NCBI GenBank assembly: GCA_017407835.1
Contig: JAFQVV010000030.1
Coordinates: 1 to 49,479, forward strand
DNA length: 49,479 bases
Direction: 5' to 3'
From: Clostridia bacterium
Lineage (GTDB): Bacteria > Bacillota > Clostridia > Oscillospirales > CAG-272
Part shown: positions 40,215-47,937 of the stretch, in pieces
Position numbering within the stretch: position 1 is the stretch's first letter
Layout: each line of letters opens with the position of its first letter
The notes under the pieces: model-generated
The model's input: only the letters and a program-made list of their open reading frames with translations
Database searches by the model: none
What the model was told of the DNA's origin: nothing
Position numbers and translations under genes: made by a program

Positions 40215-41426
40215 ATGTTTTCCATCAAATCACTCAAAGCTCTGTATAAAGTCGGGCGCGGTCCGTCAAGCTCACACACCATGGGCCCCGAAAAGGCCTG
40301 CCGCCTTTTCCGCGCTGAATATCCCCTCGCAGCGGCTTTCCGCGTGATTCTGTACGGCTCGCTTGCCGACACGGGGCGCGGACACCGCACCGATACCGCC
40401 TGCATGGAAGCATTTGAGCCCATCCCCTGCACGGTCGAGTTCGAGCGTGACCGCTCGATCCCGCTCCCCCATGAGAACACCATGGATTTGATCGCCCTTG
40501 ATACCGATGGCGGTGAACTTGGGCGAATGCGCGTCATGTCGGTCGGCGGCGGTGCCATCTCGATCGAAGGGCGGGCTGATCTCGATGAACCCGAGGTTTA
40601 CTGCGAAAACACCTTCAGTGAGATTGCCGAATTCTGCAAAAATCGCAACATCCGCCTCTCGGATTATGTTTTTTCCTATGAGGGTGAGGAGATCAAGGCC
40701 TTCCTGCTGCAGATCTGGCAGGTCATGAATGACGCAATCCACGACGGTCTGACCCGCCGCGGCATCCTGCCCGGCGGACTTGATGTTGAGCGCAAGGCAC
40801 AGTATCTCTTCAATCAGCGCCACATCGATGAAAGCAGCGAGACGCGGGAAAACCGTATCGTCTGCGCCTATGCCTTCGCCGCATCCGAGCAGAACGCCGA
40901 CTGCGGCACAATCGTCACCGCCCCCACCTGCGGTGCCTGTGCCGTCCTGCCTGCGGTACTCAAGTATATGCAGGAAAAGAAGGGCTTCTCTGACGAGCAA
41001 ATCATCCGCGCACTGGCGGTTGGCGGTCTGATCGGCAATCTGATTAAGCAAAACGCCTCGATTTCGGGTGCCGAATGCGGCTGTCAGGCAGAGATCGGCT
41101 CTGCCTGCTCAATGGCGGCCGCCGCGCTCTGCGAGCTGCACGAAATGTCTATCGACCAAATTGAGTACTCCGCCGAGGTTGCACTCGAGCATCACCTCGG
41201 CCTAACCTGCGATCCCATCTGCGGGCTGGTGCAGATCCCCTGCATCGAGCGCAATGCTGTCGCGGCAATGCGAGCGATCAACGCCCTCTCGCTGGCAAAT
41301 TTCCTCTCGGAAACAAGAAAAATTTCATTTGATATGGTCGTACAAACCATGTACGAAACCGGCCGCGACCTCTCCCACCTCTACCGCGAAACAGCCGAAG
41401 GAGGCTTAGCGAAAAGCTACCGATGA
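40215..41426 (+). CDS. sdaA: L-serine dehydratase, one-chain iron-sulfur type
   Basis: A 403-residue enzyme that turns L-serine into pyruvate and ammonia with a [4Fe-4S] cluster. The N-terminal beta-type domain has GPSSSHTMGP. The alpha-type domain follows from about 150 with TAPTCGACAVLPA, AECGCQAEIGSACSM and LTCDPICGLVQIPC, which hold the cluster Cys and the catalytic region. Many Firmicutes have two separate subunits, while here both are in one chain. The ATG at 40215 directly abuts GGAG, too close for good initiation, while an ATC at 40224 has ideal spacing; the true start is uncertain by three codons. Confidence 0.93.
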   Translation: MFSIKSLKALYKVGRGPSSSHTMGPEKACRLFRAEYPLAAAFRVILYGSLADTGRGHRTDTACMEAFEPIPCTVEFERDRSIPLPHENTMDLIALDTDGGELGRMRVMSVGGGAISIEGRADLDEPEVYCENTFSEIAEFCKNRNIRLSDYVFSYEGEEIKAFLLQIWQVMNDAIHDGLTRRGILPGGLDVERKAQYLFNQRHIDESSETRENRIVCAYAFAASEQNADCGTIVTAPTCGACAVLPAVLKYMQEKKGFSDEQIIRALAVGGLIGNLIKQNASISGAECGCQAEIGSACSMAAAALCELHEMSIDQIEYSAEVALEHHLGLTCDPICGLVQIPCIERNAVAAMRAINALSLANFLSETRKISFDMVVQTMYETGRDLSHLYRETAEGGLAKSYR

Positions 41427-41971
41427 AAAAAACGAAACAGAAATCCAACACACTCCGTATCCGCCGCGCATGGGGCGGAACACTCAATCTTTTTTTGGCA
41501 GGCGATCTCTATGCCGCCGTCTTTCTCCCACTCTGGCTGGCATCAACCGAGGAAGGCATTACAGAAGGAGATGCTCAGCAAATCATCTCCTCCTGTCTAA
41601 TCCTTTTCTTATTGACACTGCTTCTGCGGTTGATGGCACTCGGTGTCGGGCGCCTGCTTGACAGCCGTATCCTCGGCGAGCTGGACGAGCATCACCTGCA
41701 CTGGCAGGGACGAACCCTGGCGCTCAGCGATATCCGCGAGATCGGCTATCGCACCTTCCCCTGCGCTGTACTCTTTCGCACACGCCCATCGGGGGTTCTC
41801 CTGCGGCTTGATGAGGAGACCATGCTGCTTGAACACGCACCGTATGCAATCCGCTATGCGATTGCCGCACGCTGTCCCAATGCACGCCGCCGTCTCTCAA
41901 TCGGACTTTGGGTTTTGCTTGGTGCTGCCGCATTTTGCTCGGCAGCGGTCACCGTTTGGCTGGCGTGGTGA
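41423..41971 (+). CDS. Three-span membrane protein of unknown function
   Basis: A 182-residue protein with hydrophobic helices at about 21-40, 54-76 and 159-181. A cytosol-like soluble segment lies between (about 80-155), containing LHWQGRTLALSDIREIGYRT. The layout of a small beta-rich segment between membrane helices recalls membrane-anchored PH-like proteins, but this is a weak impression. It overlaps the sdaA stop by four bases (ATGA), so it is coupled to sdaA. No family recognised. Confidence 0.65.
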   Translation: MKKTKQKSNTLRIRRAWGGTLNLFLAGDLYAAVFLPLWLASTEEGITEGDAQQIISSCLILFLLTLLLRLMALGVGRLLDSRILGELDEHHLHWQGRTLALSDIREIGYRTFPCAVLFRTRPSGVLLRLDEETMLLEHAPYAIRYAIAARCPNARRRLSIGLWVLLGAAAFCSAAVTVWLAW

Positions 41972-42012
41972 AGAGACAAGCTTTCCGACTCACCTCCCTG
42001 AAAAAATGTTTT

Positions 42013-42052
42013 CCAAACAGCACTGCGGCACTGACGCCGCGGTGCTGTTTGG
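42013..42052. other. Long hairpin between membrane protein and ribulokinase genes
   Basis: The inverted repeat CCAAACAGCAC.GCGGC (42013-42029) with its partner (42036-42052) has a 6-nt loop and one mismatch. No T-run follows on the plus strand; on the minus strand GTTTT...TTTTTT is partly present. It may be the operon end of sdaA-41423, or a protein-binding palindrome. Confidence 0.45.
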
Positions 42053-42114
42053 CGTAGAGAAGATCTTCCCCTGTGTCAGATGTGTAAAAATAATGTAAAA
42101 ACCGAGCAAAATCT

Positions 42115-42143
42115 TTGACAAACGCCGCACGGTCAGGTATAAT
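42115..42143 (+). promoter_or_regulatory. Promoter of the ribulokinase-like gene
   Basis: TTGACA (42115-42120), 17-bp spacer, TATAAT (42138-42143), a full-consensus promoter 35 bases before the start. Confidence 0.88.
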
Positions 42144-42178
42144 AGGTATAATGAATGACCCAACGAAAGGATATCGCC

Positions 42179-43882
42179 ATGTCCGCCAAATACACCATCG
42201 GCATAGATTTCGGCACTCTCTCCGGACGCGCCATTCTGGTTGATGTTGCAGATGGCCGCGAGGTAGCTGACTGCGTGCTCGATTATCCCCACGCCGTCAT
42301 CGATACCACGCTTCCCGGCACAAATCTGCACCTGCCGCCCGATTTTGCCCTCCAGCATCCGCAGGATTATCTGGATGTGCTCGATACCGTCATCCCCGGT
42401 GTTCTTCGGCAATCGGGCGTTGCCCCCACCGATGTCATCGGTCTGTGTATCGATTTCACCGCCTGTACGCTCGTGCCCATCAATGCCGAGGGAACGCCGC
42501 TCTGTTTTCTTGATGAATTCAAGCAAAATCCCCACGCCTACGTCAAACTCTGGAAGCATCACGCCGCCCAGCCCTATGCCAACCGCATCAATTCCCTCGC
42601 CGCCGAGCGTGAGGAGCCATGGCTGGCACGCTACGGTGGAAAAATTTCCAGCGAATGGCTCTTCCCCAAGCTTTTTGAGATTGCCGACTGCGCACCCGAG
42701 GTCTGGTCACGCATGGCATACGCCATTGAAGCAGGTGACTGGCTGACCTGGCTGCTGTCGGGACGGCGGACCCGCAATTTCACCTGTGCGGGATACAAAG
42801 CGATCTACACACGGGAGGACGGCTTCCCCTCCCCCGATTTTTTTGCCGCCCTCTCTCCGTACATGGCAAATGTCTACGAAAAGCTTGATCTTGACGGCAC
42901 GCCCATTCTCTCGGCGGGGACACAGGTTGGGAGCTTAACCGAAGAGATGGCACAGCGCCTCGGCCTTTGCGCCGGAACCGCAATTTCTGCCGCCACCGCC
43001 GACGCACACGTCGCCGCCCCGGGACTCGGCTGCTGCCGTGCGGGGGATATGTTCGGCATTTTCGGCACCTCCGCCTGCTTTATGCTGCAGGCAGATGAAG
43101 AAAAGCTGATCCCCGGCATCTGCGGCGTCATCCGCGACGGGCTGATGCCCGGTACATACGGCTACGAAGCAGGGCTTTGCTGCCTGGGTGACCACTTTGC
43201 CTGGCTTGCCGAGCAAGCCCCTGCCGAATATACCGCCGAGGCAGAGGCTCGCGGCATCCCCGTCATCAAGGTGCTGATCGAGCGTGCCGCTCGGCTCGCG
43301 CCCGGTGAGAGCGGCATTCTTGCGCTGAACTGGTGGAACGGCAACCGCAGTATGCTGGTTGATTCCGATCTGTCGGGACTTTTTGTCGGCATGACCCTGC
43401 AAACCCGCCCCGAGGAACTGATGCGCGCCCTCATTGAAGCAACTGCATTCGCCACCCGCGCAATTTTTGAAACATATGCCGCCCACGGTATGTCGGTGCA
43501 CCGCTTTGTCGCGGCAGGGGGAATTGCCCGCAAGGATCCATTCACGATGCAGCTTTACGCCGACGTGCTGGGCATCGACATCCGCATCGCAGGCTCAACA
43601 CAGATTCCCGCCCTCAGCAGTGCCATTTATGCCGCGGCTGCGGCAGGAAGTGCCGCCGGCGGATATGACACCATTCACGAAGCCGCCGGGGCGATGCATC
43701 GGCTCAGCGATATCGTCTATCACCCCAACCCCGCCGCCACCGCCGTTTACGATAAACTATACGCAGAATATATTCGCCTGCACGATTATTTCGGGCGGGG
43801 AGGGAATGACGTCATGAAGCATCTTCGCGCCCTTCGCTCCGAAACGATGGCGAAACGAACCAACCACAACATCCAACCGTGA
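42179..43882 (+). CDS. araB: Ribulokinase-like FGGY carbohydrate kinase
   Basis: A 567-residue FGGY-family kinase. The N-terminal phosphate motif GIDFGTLSGRA and the C-terminal AAGGIARKDPFTMQLYADVLG are those of AraB-type ribulokinases, which phosphorylate L-ribulose (and some other pentuloses). The ATP region FGIFGTSACFM and the closing ALSSAIYAAAAAG also fit. The length matches ribulokinase rather than glycerol or xylulose kinase. The start at 42179 has AAAGGA upstream. No araA, araD or transporter gene is adjacent, so substrate and pathway stay open. Confidence 0.88.
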   Translation: MSAKYTIGIDFGTLSGRAILVDVADGREVADCVLDYPHAVIDTTLPGTNLHLPPDFALQHPQDYLDVLDTVIPGVLRQSGVAPTDVIGLCIDFTACTLVPINAEGTPLCFLDEFKQNPHAYVKLWKHHAAQPYANRINSLAAEREEPWLARYGGKISSEWLFPKLFEIADCAPEVWSRMAYAIEAGDWLTWLLSGRRTRNFTCAGYKAIYTREDGFPSPDFFAALSPYMANVYEKLDLDGTPILSAGTQVGSLTEEMAQRLGLCAGTAISAATADAHVAAPGLGCCRAGDMFGIFGTSACFMLQADEEKLIPGICGVIRDGLMPGTYGYEAGLCCLGDHFAWLAEQAPAEYTAEAEARGIPVIKVLIERAARLAPGESGILALNWWNGNRSMLVDSDLSGLFVGMTLQTRPEELMRALIEATAFATRAIFETYAAHGMSVHRFVAAGGIARKDPFTMQLYADVLGIDIRIAGSTQIPALSSAIYAAAAAGSAAGGYDTIHEAAGAMHRLSDIVYHPNPAATAVYDKLYAEYIRLHDYFGRGGNDVMKHLRALRSETMAKRTNHNIQP

Positions 43883-43898
43883 AAGGATTTTCCCGCTT

Positions 43899-44696
43899 AT
43901 GAAAGAATCGGCACGCAAAATAGACAATCTCCTTGCCCGGATTTTCAAAATTATCGGCAAGATCTTGAAATTTACCTTTTATGCCATCATCATCGGCATC
44001 AATGGCATCTTGATTTTTCGGATGCTCTCGGCGGGCGATCCCCGTGTGATGGAGACCTTGATGGTCAACGATCGCACCGCCGCCCTCTGGGAAGCATCCG
44101 ACGGAGAGATGGAAGTTCTCACCCAAAAGCAGTATCTGCTCAGCGAGGATGGGCGCTTCGCACAAAGCAACCTGCGCTGGATGCCGGACATCAATCAGCT
44201 GCAGATCACCGTGCGCTACAACAACAGCACCGTGGAAGGACTGGTGGAGGATTTCCTGATGCCCGAAACCCAGTTTGAGGGTGAGGAAGTGGTGATCCCC
44301 GATCCGCCCAATGACGACGAAGACCTCTTCGACATCACACTGGTTAAGGTCATCAAAACATCCGAATCGGACCAATCACCAGATGAGGAATCGCTCAACG
44401 ACAACGCACTGGATGAAGAGGAAGCCGAAGTTTACCGCCAAGAAGTGCGCTACACCTACTCAGCCTCCCTGTCGGCCGAAAAGCTGGTCTACAATTACCG
44501 CCGTCTCATCTTTGATGACATCGATCTCTCGGATGCTGCTGAGCTTTATCTGGAGTTCTATTACCGTGACGCCGTGGATTATGCCGCCGCACCCTATACC
44601 GAGCTGCTGATCTGGCGTGCCGGCGACGACCGTCCCTACGAGCTGACCAAGCATGATATCAAAGCCCTCGAGCAGGGTGCCGTCAACAATGATTGA
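43899..44696 (+). CDS. Single-span membrane protein with acidic extracytoplasmic domain
   Basis: A 265-residue protein with a basic N-terminal 20 residues, one helix at about 21-43 and a mainly acidic soluble domain. It contains a run of Asp/Glu-rich linkers (about 125-180) and a segment YTYSASLSAEKLVYNYRRLIFDDIDLSD. No lipobox and no known family were recognised. Start at 43899 with AAAGGAT upstream, 16 bases after the kinase gene. It overlaps the next gene by eight bases. Confidence 0.7.
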   Translation: MKESARKIDNLLARIFKIIGKILKFTFYAIIIGINGILIFRMLSAGDPRVMETLMVNDRTAALWEASDGEMEVLTQKQYLLSEDGRFAQSNLRWMPDINQLQITVRYNNSTVEGLVEDFLMPETQFEGEEVVIPDPPNDDEDLFDITLVKVIKTSESDQSPDEESLNDNALDEEEAEVYRQEVRYTYSASLSAEKLVYNYRRLIFDDIDLSDAAELYLEFYYRDAVDYAAAPYTELLIWRAGDDRPYELTKHDIKALEQGAVNND

Positions 44697-45204
44697 ACGC
44701 ATTCTCTGTCGGTTCACGCCCCCCACCAAGCGACGGATGCCCATACTCCTCTCCGCCCTTCTGCTGACGCTCGGATTTGCCGTTTGGATTGCCGCGCCCC
44801 AAACGGGGTTGTGGACCTTGCTTCGTCTGGCGGCGATTGCGGCACTCACGGCAGGACTGTATATCGCGGTACGCTGGTGCTTCCGCAGCTACACCTACAC
44901 GCTGGAGCAGCATGAGAGCGGGCAGATTGACTTTGTCGTCACCGAGCAGAACGGCCGCCGCCAAATTACCGTCTGCCGGATTGCCGCCGACGACCTGCTC
45001 TCCCTGCGCAAAATCGACCGCAAGGAAAAGCGCACCGCCATCCCCGCAAGGCGATACGGCTATTGCAACACCCCCCGCCCCAAAGCCGCCTGCCTGCTGA
45101 CGCTCCGTGATGCAAACGGAGAAGCCGCCATCCTTTTCACCCCCGATGAAGCCATGTTCGGGCTGCTCAACGCCCTGCTCCCGAAAAGGGACGAGCGAAA
45201 TTAA
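44689..45204 (+). CDS. Two-span membrane protein of unknown function
   Basis: A 171-residue protein with two helices at about 18-36 and 41-64, followed by a soluble C-terminal part (about 70-171) with SGQIDFVVTEQNGRRQITVCRIAADDLLSL. It begins inside the end of the previous gene (8-base overlap), so the two are translationally coupled. An earlier start at 44653 is possible but has no better ribosome site. This pair of unknown membrane proteins may work together; no family recognised. Confidence 0.65.
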   Translation: MIERILCRFTPPTKRRMPILLSALLLTLGFAVWIAAPQTGLWTLLRLAAIAALTAGLYIAVRWCFRSYTYTLEQHESGQIDFVVTEQNGRRQITVCRIAADDLLSLRKIDRKEKRTAIPARRYGYCNTPRPKAACLLTLRDANGEAAILFTPDEAMFGLLNALLPKRDERN

Positions 45205-45232
45205 ATTCCTGCGACAGATTTTCAAAAAGCCC

Positions 45233-45261
45233 TTGACAAACAGGCGAAAATGGGATATAAT
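45233..45261 (+). promoter_or_regulatory. Promoter of tRNA-Ser
   Basis: TTGACA (45233-45238), 17-bp spacer, TATAAT (45256-45261). A hairpin CCGCGGG/CCCGCGG (45267-45294) lies between promoter and tRNA, in the transcribed 5' leader. Confidence 0.88.
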
Positions 45262-45300
45262 ATTATCCGCGGGTTCTGCAATGGCCGCCCGCGGGTACAT

Positions 45301-45392
45301 GGAGAAGTACTCAAGTTGGCCGAAGAGGCGCCCCTGCTAAGGGTGTAGGCCGGGTAACCGGCGCGAGAGTTCAAATCTCTCCTTCTCCGCCA
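45301..45392 (+). tRNA. tRNA-Ser (anticodon GCT)
   Basis: A class II tRNA with a long variable arm. Acceptor GGAGAAG pairs with CTTCTCC (45382-45388), discriminator G and encoded CCA follow. The anticodon loop CTGCTAA has anticodon GCT at 45336-45338, reading AGC and AGU. The variable arm GTGTAGGCCGGGTAACCGGC and T-arm AGAGTTCAAATCTCT fit tRNA-Ser. It marks the border between core genes and the AT-rich accessory region. Confidence 0.95.
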
Positions 45393-45393
45393 G

Positions 45394-45435
45394 AGCGAGA
45401 AAACGTCGAAAATTGCGTTTTCTCGCTTTATTTTT
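45394..45435 (+). terminator. Intrinsic terminator of tRNA-Ser
   Basis: The arms AGCGAGAAAACG and CGTTTTCTCGCT (45394-45427, 1-nt bulge) are followed by TTATTTTT. It begins two bases after the tRNA CCA. Confidence 0.88.
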
Positions 45436-45626
45436 GCCTATTTATAGACAAAAATTGCTATTGTTTTTCATTTGGGTACAATTTGGGTACGTTTTGTTGT
45501 AAAATTCAGCGGAGCTGATATACTCCTGTCAAATAGAAAGCCGAAAAAAGGAGTATTTAACTGTGTGGATTCCACTCTGCCCGCGGAAGTGTGGTTTTTT
45601 GCGTCACCGCAGCAAAATGAATTGGC
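45436..45626. other. Gene-free stretch with a short tandem direct repeat
   Basis: No convincing gene lies in these 190 bases directly after tRNA-Ser. TTTGGGTAC occurs twice (45471-45479 and 45482-45490) with an 11-bp period. A loose inverted pair GATATACTCC/GGAGTATTTA is at 45516-45557. Such small direct repeats next to a tRNA could be arm-type sites of an integrase, but no integrase gene is seen in the window. Confidence 0.5.
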
Positions 45627-45655
45627 AAAAAAAGAGCCCCCTTCTGTCGGAGCTC
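45627..45655 (-). terminator. Intrinsic terminator of the small protein gene
   Basis: Minus strand: GAGCTCC pairs with GGGGGCTC (45634-45655) and seven T follow (45627-45633). It lies 28 bases after the stop of the gene at 45684-45932. Confidence 0.78.
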
Positions 45656-45683
45656 CATTCGCCTGTGCGAAATGATTCAACGA

Positions 45684-45932
45684 TCATACACCATACATGA
45701 TTGCGAGGAAATCCTCCACAACATCTGCGAAATGTACGATCTCCACGTGAAGTTTGTTGCAGATCTCCACAAACTGCCGTACCGACTCGACATCATCGGA
45801 TAAGTCGTCATAGCTCTTCATCAACTGAACGCATCCGTCATATGCGACCGCAGCGGCAATACCATAGCACGTTCGTGCCTCGCTTCCCTCTCCGATCTGT
45901 TGTTTTACTGTAACATAACTGAATGTACTCAT
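45684..45932 (-). CDS. Small cytosolic protein, DUF6514-like
   Basis: An 82-residue protein with no membrane segment or signal peptide. It has an N-terminal beta-like part (TFSYVTVKQQIGEGSEARTCYGIAAAV), then CVQLMKSYDDLSDDVESVRQFVEICN and a C-terminal helix-rich HVEIVHFADVVEDFLA. This layout resembles the small clostridial DUF6514 proteins, whose role is unknown; the match is from memory and not certain. The start at 45932 is preferred over an ATG nine bases upstream, because GAGGAAA fits its spacing. Confidence 0.65.
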   Translation of the reverse strand: MSTFSYVTVKQQIGEGSEARTCYGIAAAVAYDGCVQLMKSYDDLSDDVESVRQFVEICNKLHVEIVHFADVVEDFLAIMYGV

Positions 45933-45941
45933 TTTCCTCAT

Positions 45942-46200
45942 TCTCCATTCTTTATTCTAATGTGCAGCACATCCGCAACCGTCACCCCATGTACGGAGCC
46001 ATGTTTTGCATCGTTTCCAATGCCGGATTAGCCTTTCCGGGCTCGATTGAACTGTGTGATTCTTCACCGACACAAATTGGATGACGCTTTTGTTGTATGT
46101 TGTCGCCCATCGAACAACATTAAATGACAGGAATTGCCCAAAGTCACGTAGAAAAGCTGCGCTTTGCCTCTGAGCCAAGCGCAGCTTTGAACTACCAAGG
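45942..46200 (-). terminator. Gene-free stretch ending in a terminator-like hairpin
   Basis: About 260 bases without a convincing gene. A hairpin with perfect 12-bp arms AAAGCTGCGCTT (46153-46188) follows the stop of the exported protein gene at 46202 on the minus strand, with a short TTTT tract, and probably ends its transcript. The rest shows no motif that could be named; a 73-codon open frame on the minus strand has no ribosome site or recognisable product. Confidence 0.5.
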
Positions 46201-46201
46201 T

Positions 46202-46615
46202 TTAATACAATCTGTCGAAGTATTCTTCTAAGTGCTCGACAGTTCCGTTGCGGTGAATATCAAAGGAGAGCGTCAAGCGGTAGGTATAACCATAAATTGT
46301 GTCTGGGACATATTCTTGAAAATAAAATTCATTGCCAACTACAGACAAATCTTCCCATCTTGCAAGTTCATCCCATCCTGAGATTTCTCCTTCTTTCAAA
46401 AATGTGATGTCTATATTATCAATTAAAGTTACACCTATTTGGCCAACTATTTCGATTACACATTCTGCATCACCTCCAACATAATCGTGGCTCATGAAAA
46501 TTTTTTGTGTATTAAGCCAATACGGAGTTGCACCACCAATTGATTGTGCATTGGAACAAAAAACGACACTCAAGAGAATAATCCACGAGCACGCAAGCGT
46601 ATAGATCCTCTTCAT
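46202..46615 (-). CDS. Exported protein of unknown function
   Basis: A 137-residue protein with a signal peptide (basic start KRIY, hydrophobic core to about residue 22, cleavage likely after SNA or nearby) and no lipobox, so it should be secreted. The mature part is acidic and beta-rich in appearance, with several aromatic residues and a C-terminal LTLSFDIHRNGTVEHLEEYFDRLY. No family recognised. Its ribosome binding site AGGAGG lies inside the 18-bp inverted repeat at 46623-46677. It follows the anti-sigma gene and could be part of that regulon. Confidence 0.68.
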   Translation of the reverse strand: MKRIYTLACSWIILLSVVFCSNAQSIGGATPYWLNTQKIFMSHDYVGGDAECVIEIVGQIGVTLIDNIDITFLKEGEISGWDELARWEDLSVVGNEFYFQEYVPDTIYGYTYRLTLSFDIHRNGTVEHLEEYFDRLY

Positions 46616-46622
46616 ATTAAAC

Positions 46623-46677
46623 TAAAACCTCCTGTTTAATTGTTTCTACTTATAAAACGATTAAACAGGAGGTTTTA
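46623..46677 (-). promoter_or_regulatory. 18-bp inverted repeat sequestering a ribosome binding site
   Basis: Arms 46623-46640 and 46660-46677 are perfect complements of 18 bases, with a 19-nt loop. The arm nearest the exported protein gene holds its AGGAGG (46628-46633 on the plus strand complement), 12 bases before the ATG. The RNA hairpin would hide this site, unless a trans-acting RNA or protein opens it. It may also terminate the sigma/anti-sigma transcript, but it has no clear T-run. Confidence 0.7.
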
Positions 46678-46685
46678 CTACAAGA

Positions 46686-47369
46686 TTATGAAATATTTTT
46701 TGCAATATTTTGCATTGTTTTTATATTTATTACACCTTCGACTGACATAGTTTTCCCATCATATATCCAAACTAAAATCGAGTATCCATTTTCATTCTGA
46801 ATCAAGTACGCCAATTCCCCATTAATCTCCAACTGAGTTGTATTTCCTTGTTCCATATCAAATTTCAGCAGAGAATCTTTTGTTTCGTAAAAACAAAGTT
46901 TAAAATATTCTGAACCATTACTAAATTTGTAACGGTTTATCGCAGACGACTCGGATCTATCAACCAATTCAAATCCATGCGGCACGTAGTTCATCGTGTA
47001 CTCACCCACAAAAATCGCTTTACTATCCTTATCAACATCCACATCCACAGCCACATACTTCTCAAAAAATCCCACCAACGTATCCACCACCGCCGCGCGC
47101 ACCGGTGGTGAGAACATCATCGCACCAAAGCTCAAACAAATAACAGCCGCGACACACGCAGCCGTGCCGCGCACGATCGTCATTACTTTGATCGGCTTCC
47201 GCCGCATCTTCTTATAATAAGCCCGCTCATGCTTTCGATGTTTCTCCGACGGCTGCGCAGGTTGGCTGTCTTCGGCCTCAATCTGCTCCATTTCCTGTGC
47301 AAATGCCTCCCTAAATGCATGCGTCAGGATCACATCAAATACGGCATCGTCTACCTTCCGGTTAATCAT
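46686..47369 (-). CDS. Anti-sigma-factor-like membrane protein (DUF4367 type)
   Basis: A 227-residue protein with an N-terminal cytosolic segment of about 60 residues (VDDAVFDVILTHAFREAF at the start, then a basic stretch), one helix at about 64-85 and an external domain. The external part, with VPHGFELVDRSESSAINRYKFSNG and INGELAYLIQNENGYSILVW, resembles DUF4367, a domain common in clostridial proteins paired with ECF sigma factors. Inferred role: holding the adjacent sigma factor at the membrane. It overlaps the sigma gene by four bases (ATGA). Confidence 0.8.
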   Translation of the reverse strand: MINRKVDDAVFDVILTHAFREAFAQEMEQIEAEDSQPAQPSEKHRKHERAYYKKMRRKPIKVMTIVRGTAACVAAVICLSFGAMMFSPPVRAAVVDTLVGFFEKYVAVDVDVDKDSKAIFVGEYTMNYVPHGFELVDRSESSAINRYKFSNGSEYFKLCFYETKDSLLKFDMEQGNTTQLEINGELAYLIQNENGYSILVWIYDGKTMSVEGVINIKTMQNIAKNIS

Positions 47370-47935
47370 ACCTTTCCCTCCACGATTTTTTCGTTCACGA
47401 TCTTCTCTTTTAAGATCCGGTTAGCACGAGAAAGGCGCGCACTCACCGTTTTTTGATGCAAATTCAACACCGTTGCGATATCGCATACCCTCAGCTCACT
47501 GACATATCTCAGCATACAGACATCATGGTATGTCTCGCCCAGCTCATGGATGCACCGAATCAGGCGATAATAGCCTTCCATGTTCAACACCATTTCAAGC
47601 GGCATATGCTCGATATCCTCATCATACATCACAGTGTTTTCAACTTCAGTGACCTGAAACTTCTTTTCATGCTTCAGCCAGTCTTTGGCCTTGTTCGCTG
47701 TAATGGTGCAAACAAAAGATTTTGCGCTCCACTCTTTACTCAGATCGACCATATCCAAATTTTCGATAACGGTCAAAATCGCTTCATGCACGATATCTTC
47801 ATCCATCGAATACTGACCAACATAGCGCCGTGCCGTACTCCGCATTGATGCATAATAGCGATTATAGACCGTCTCCAGCTTATCCTGTTCTTCCTCAGTC
47901 TCCAACATAGATAAGTAAACAGTCAAAACCAGCAT
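47366..47935 (-). CDS. ECF sigma factor
   Basis: A 189-residue sigma-70-family protein of normal ECF length. Region 2 covers about 20-90, with DEDIVHEAILTVIENLD followed by KSFVCTITANKAKDWLKHE. Region 4 covers about 125-180, with the helix-turn-helix LRVCDIATVLNLHQKTVSARLSRA. It should direct RNA polymerase to a small set of promoters. The start at 47935 has GGAGA about 10 bases ahead; a TTG six bases earlier is an alternative. It lies three bases after the XRE gene stop and overlaps the anti-sigma gene. Confidence 0.9.
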   Translation of the reverse strand: MLVLTVYLSMLETEEEQDKLETVYNRYYASMRSTARRYVGQYSMDEDIVHEAILTVIENLDMVDLSKEWSAKSFVCTITANKAKDWLKHEKKFQVTEVENTVMYDEDIEHMPLEMVLNMEGYYRLIRCIHELGETYHDVCMLRYVSELRVCDIATVLNLHQKTVSARLSRANRILKEKIVNEKIVEGKV

Positions 47936-47937
47936 CT

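Noticed and set aside
45301..45392. Second copy of the tRNA-Ser 3' end as attachment site
   Set aside because: Scanning by eye to the right edge found no repeat of the tRNA end; the other end of an element may lie outside the window.
45957..46178. Minus-strand frame of 73 codons
   Set aside because: No ribosome site, no recognisable product and an odd composition; part of the frame covers the hairpin at 46153-46188.
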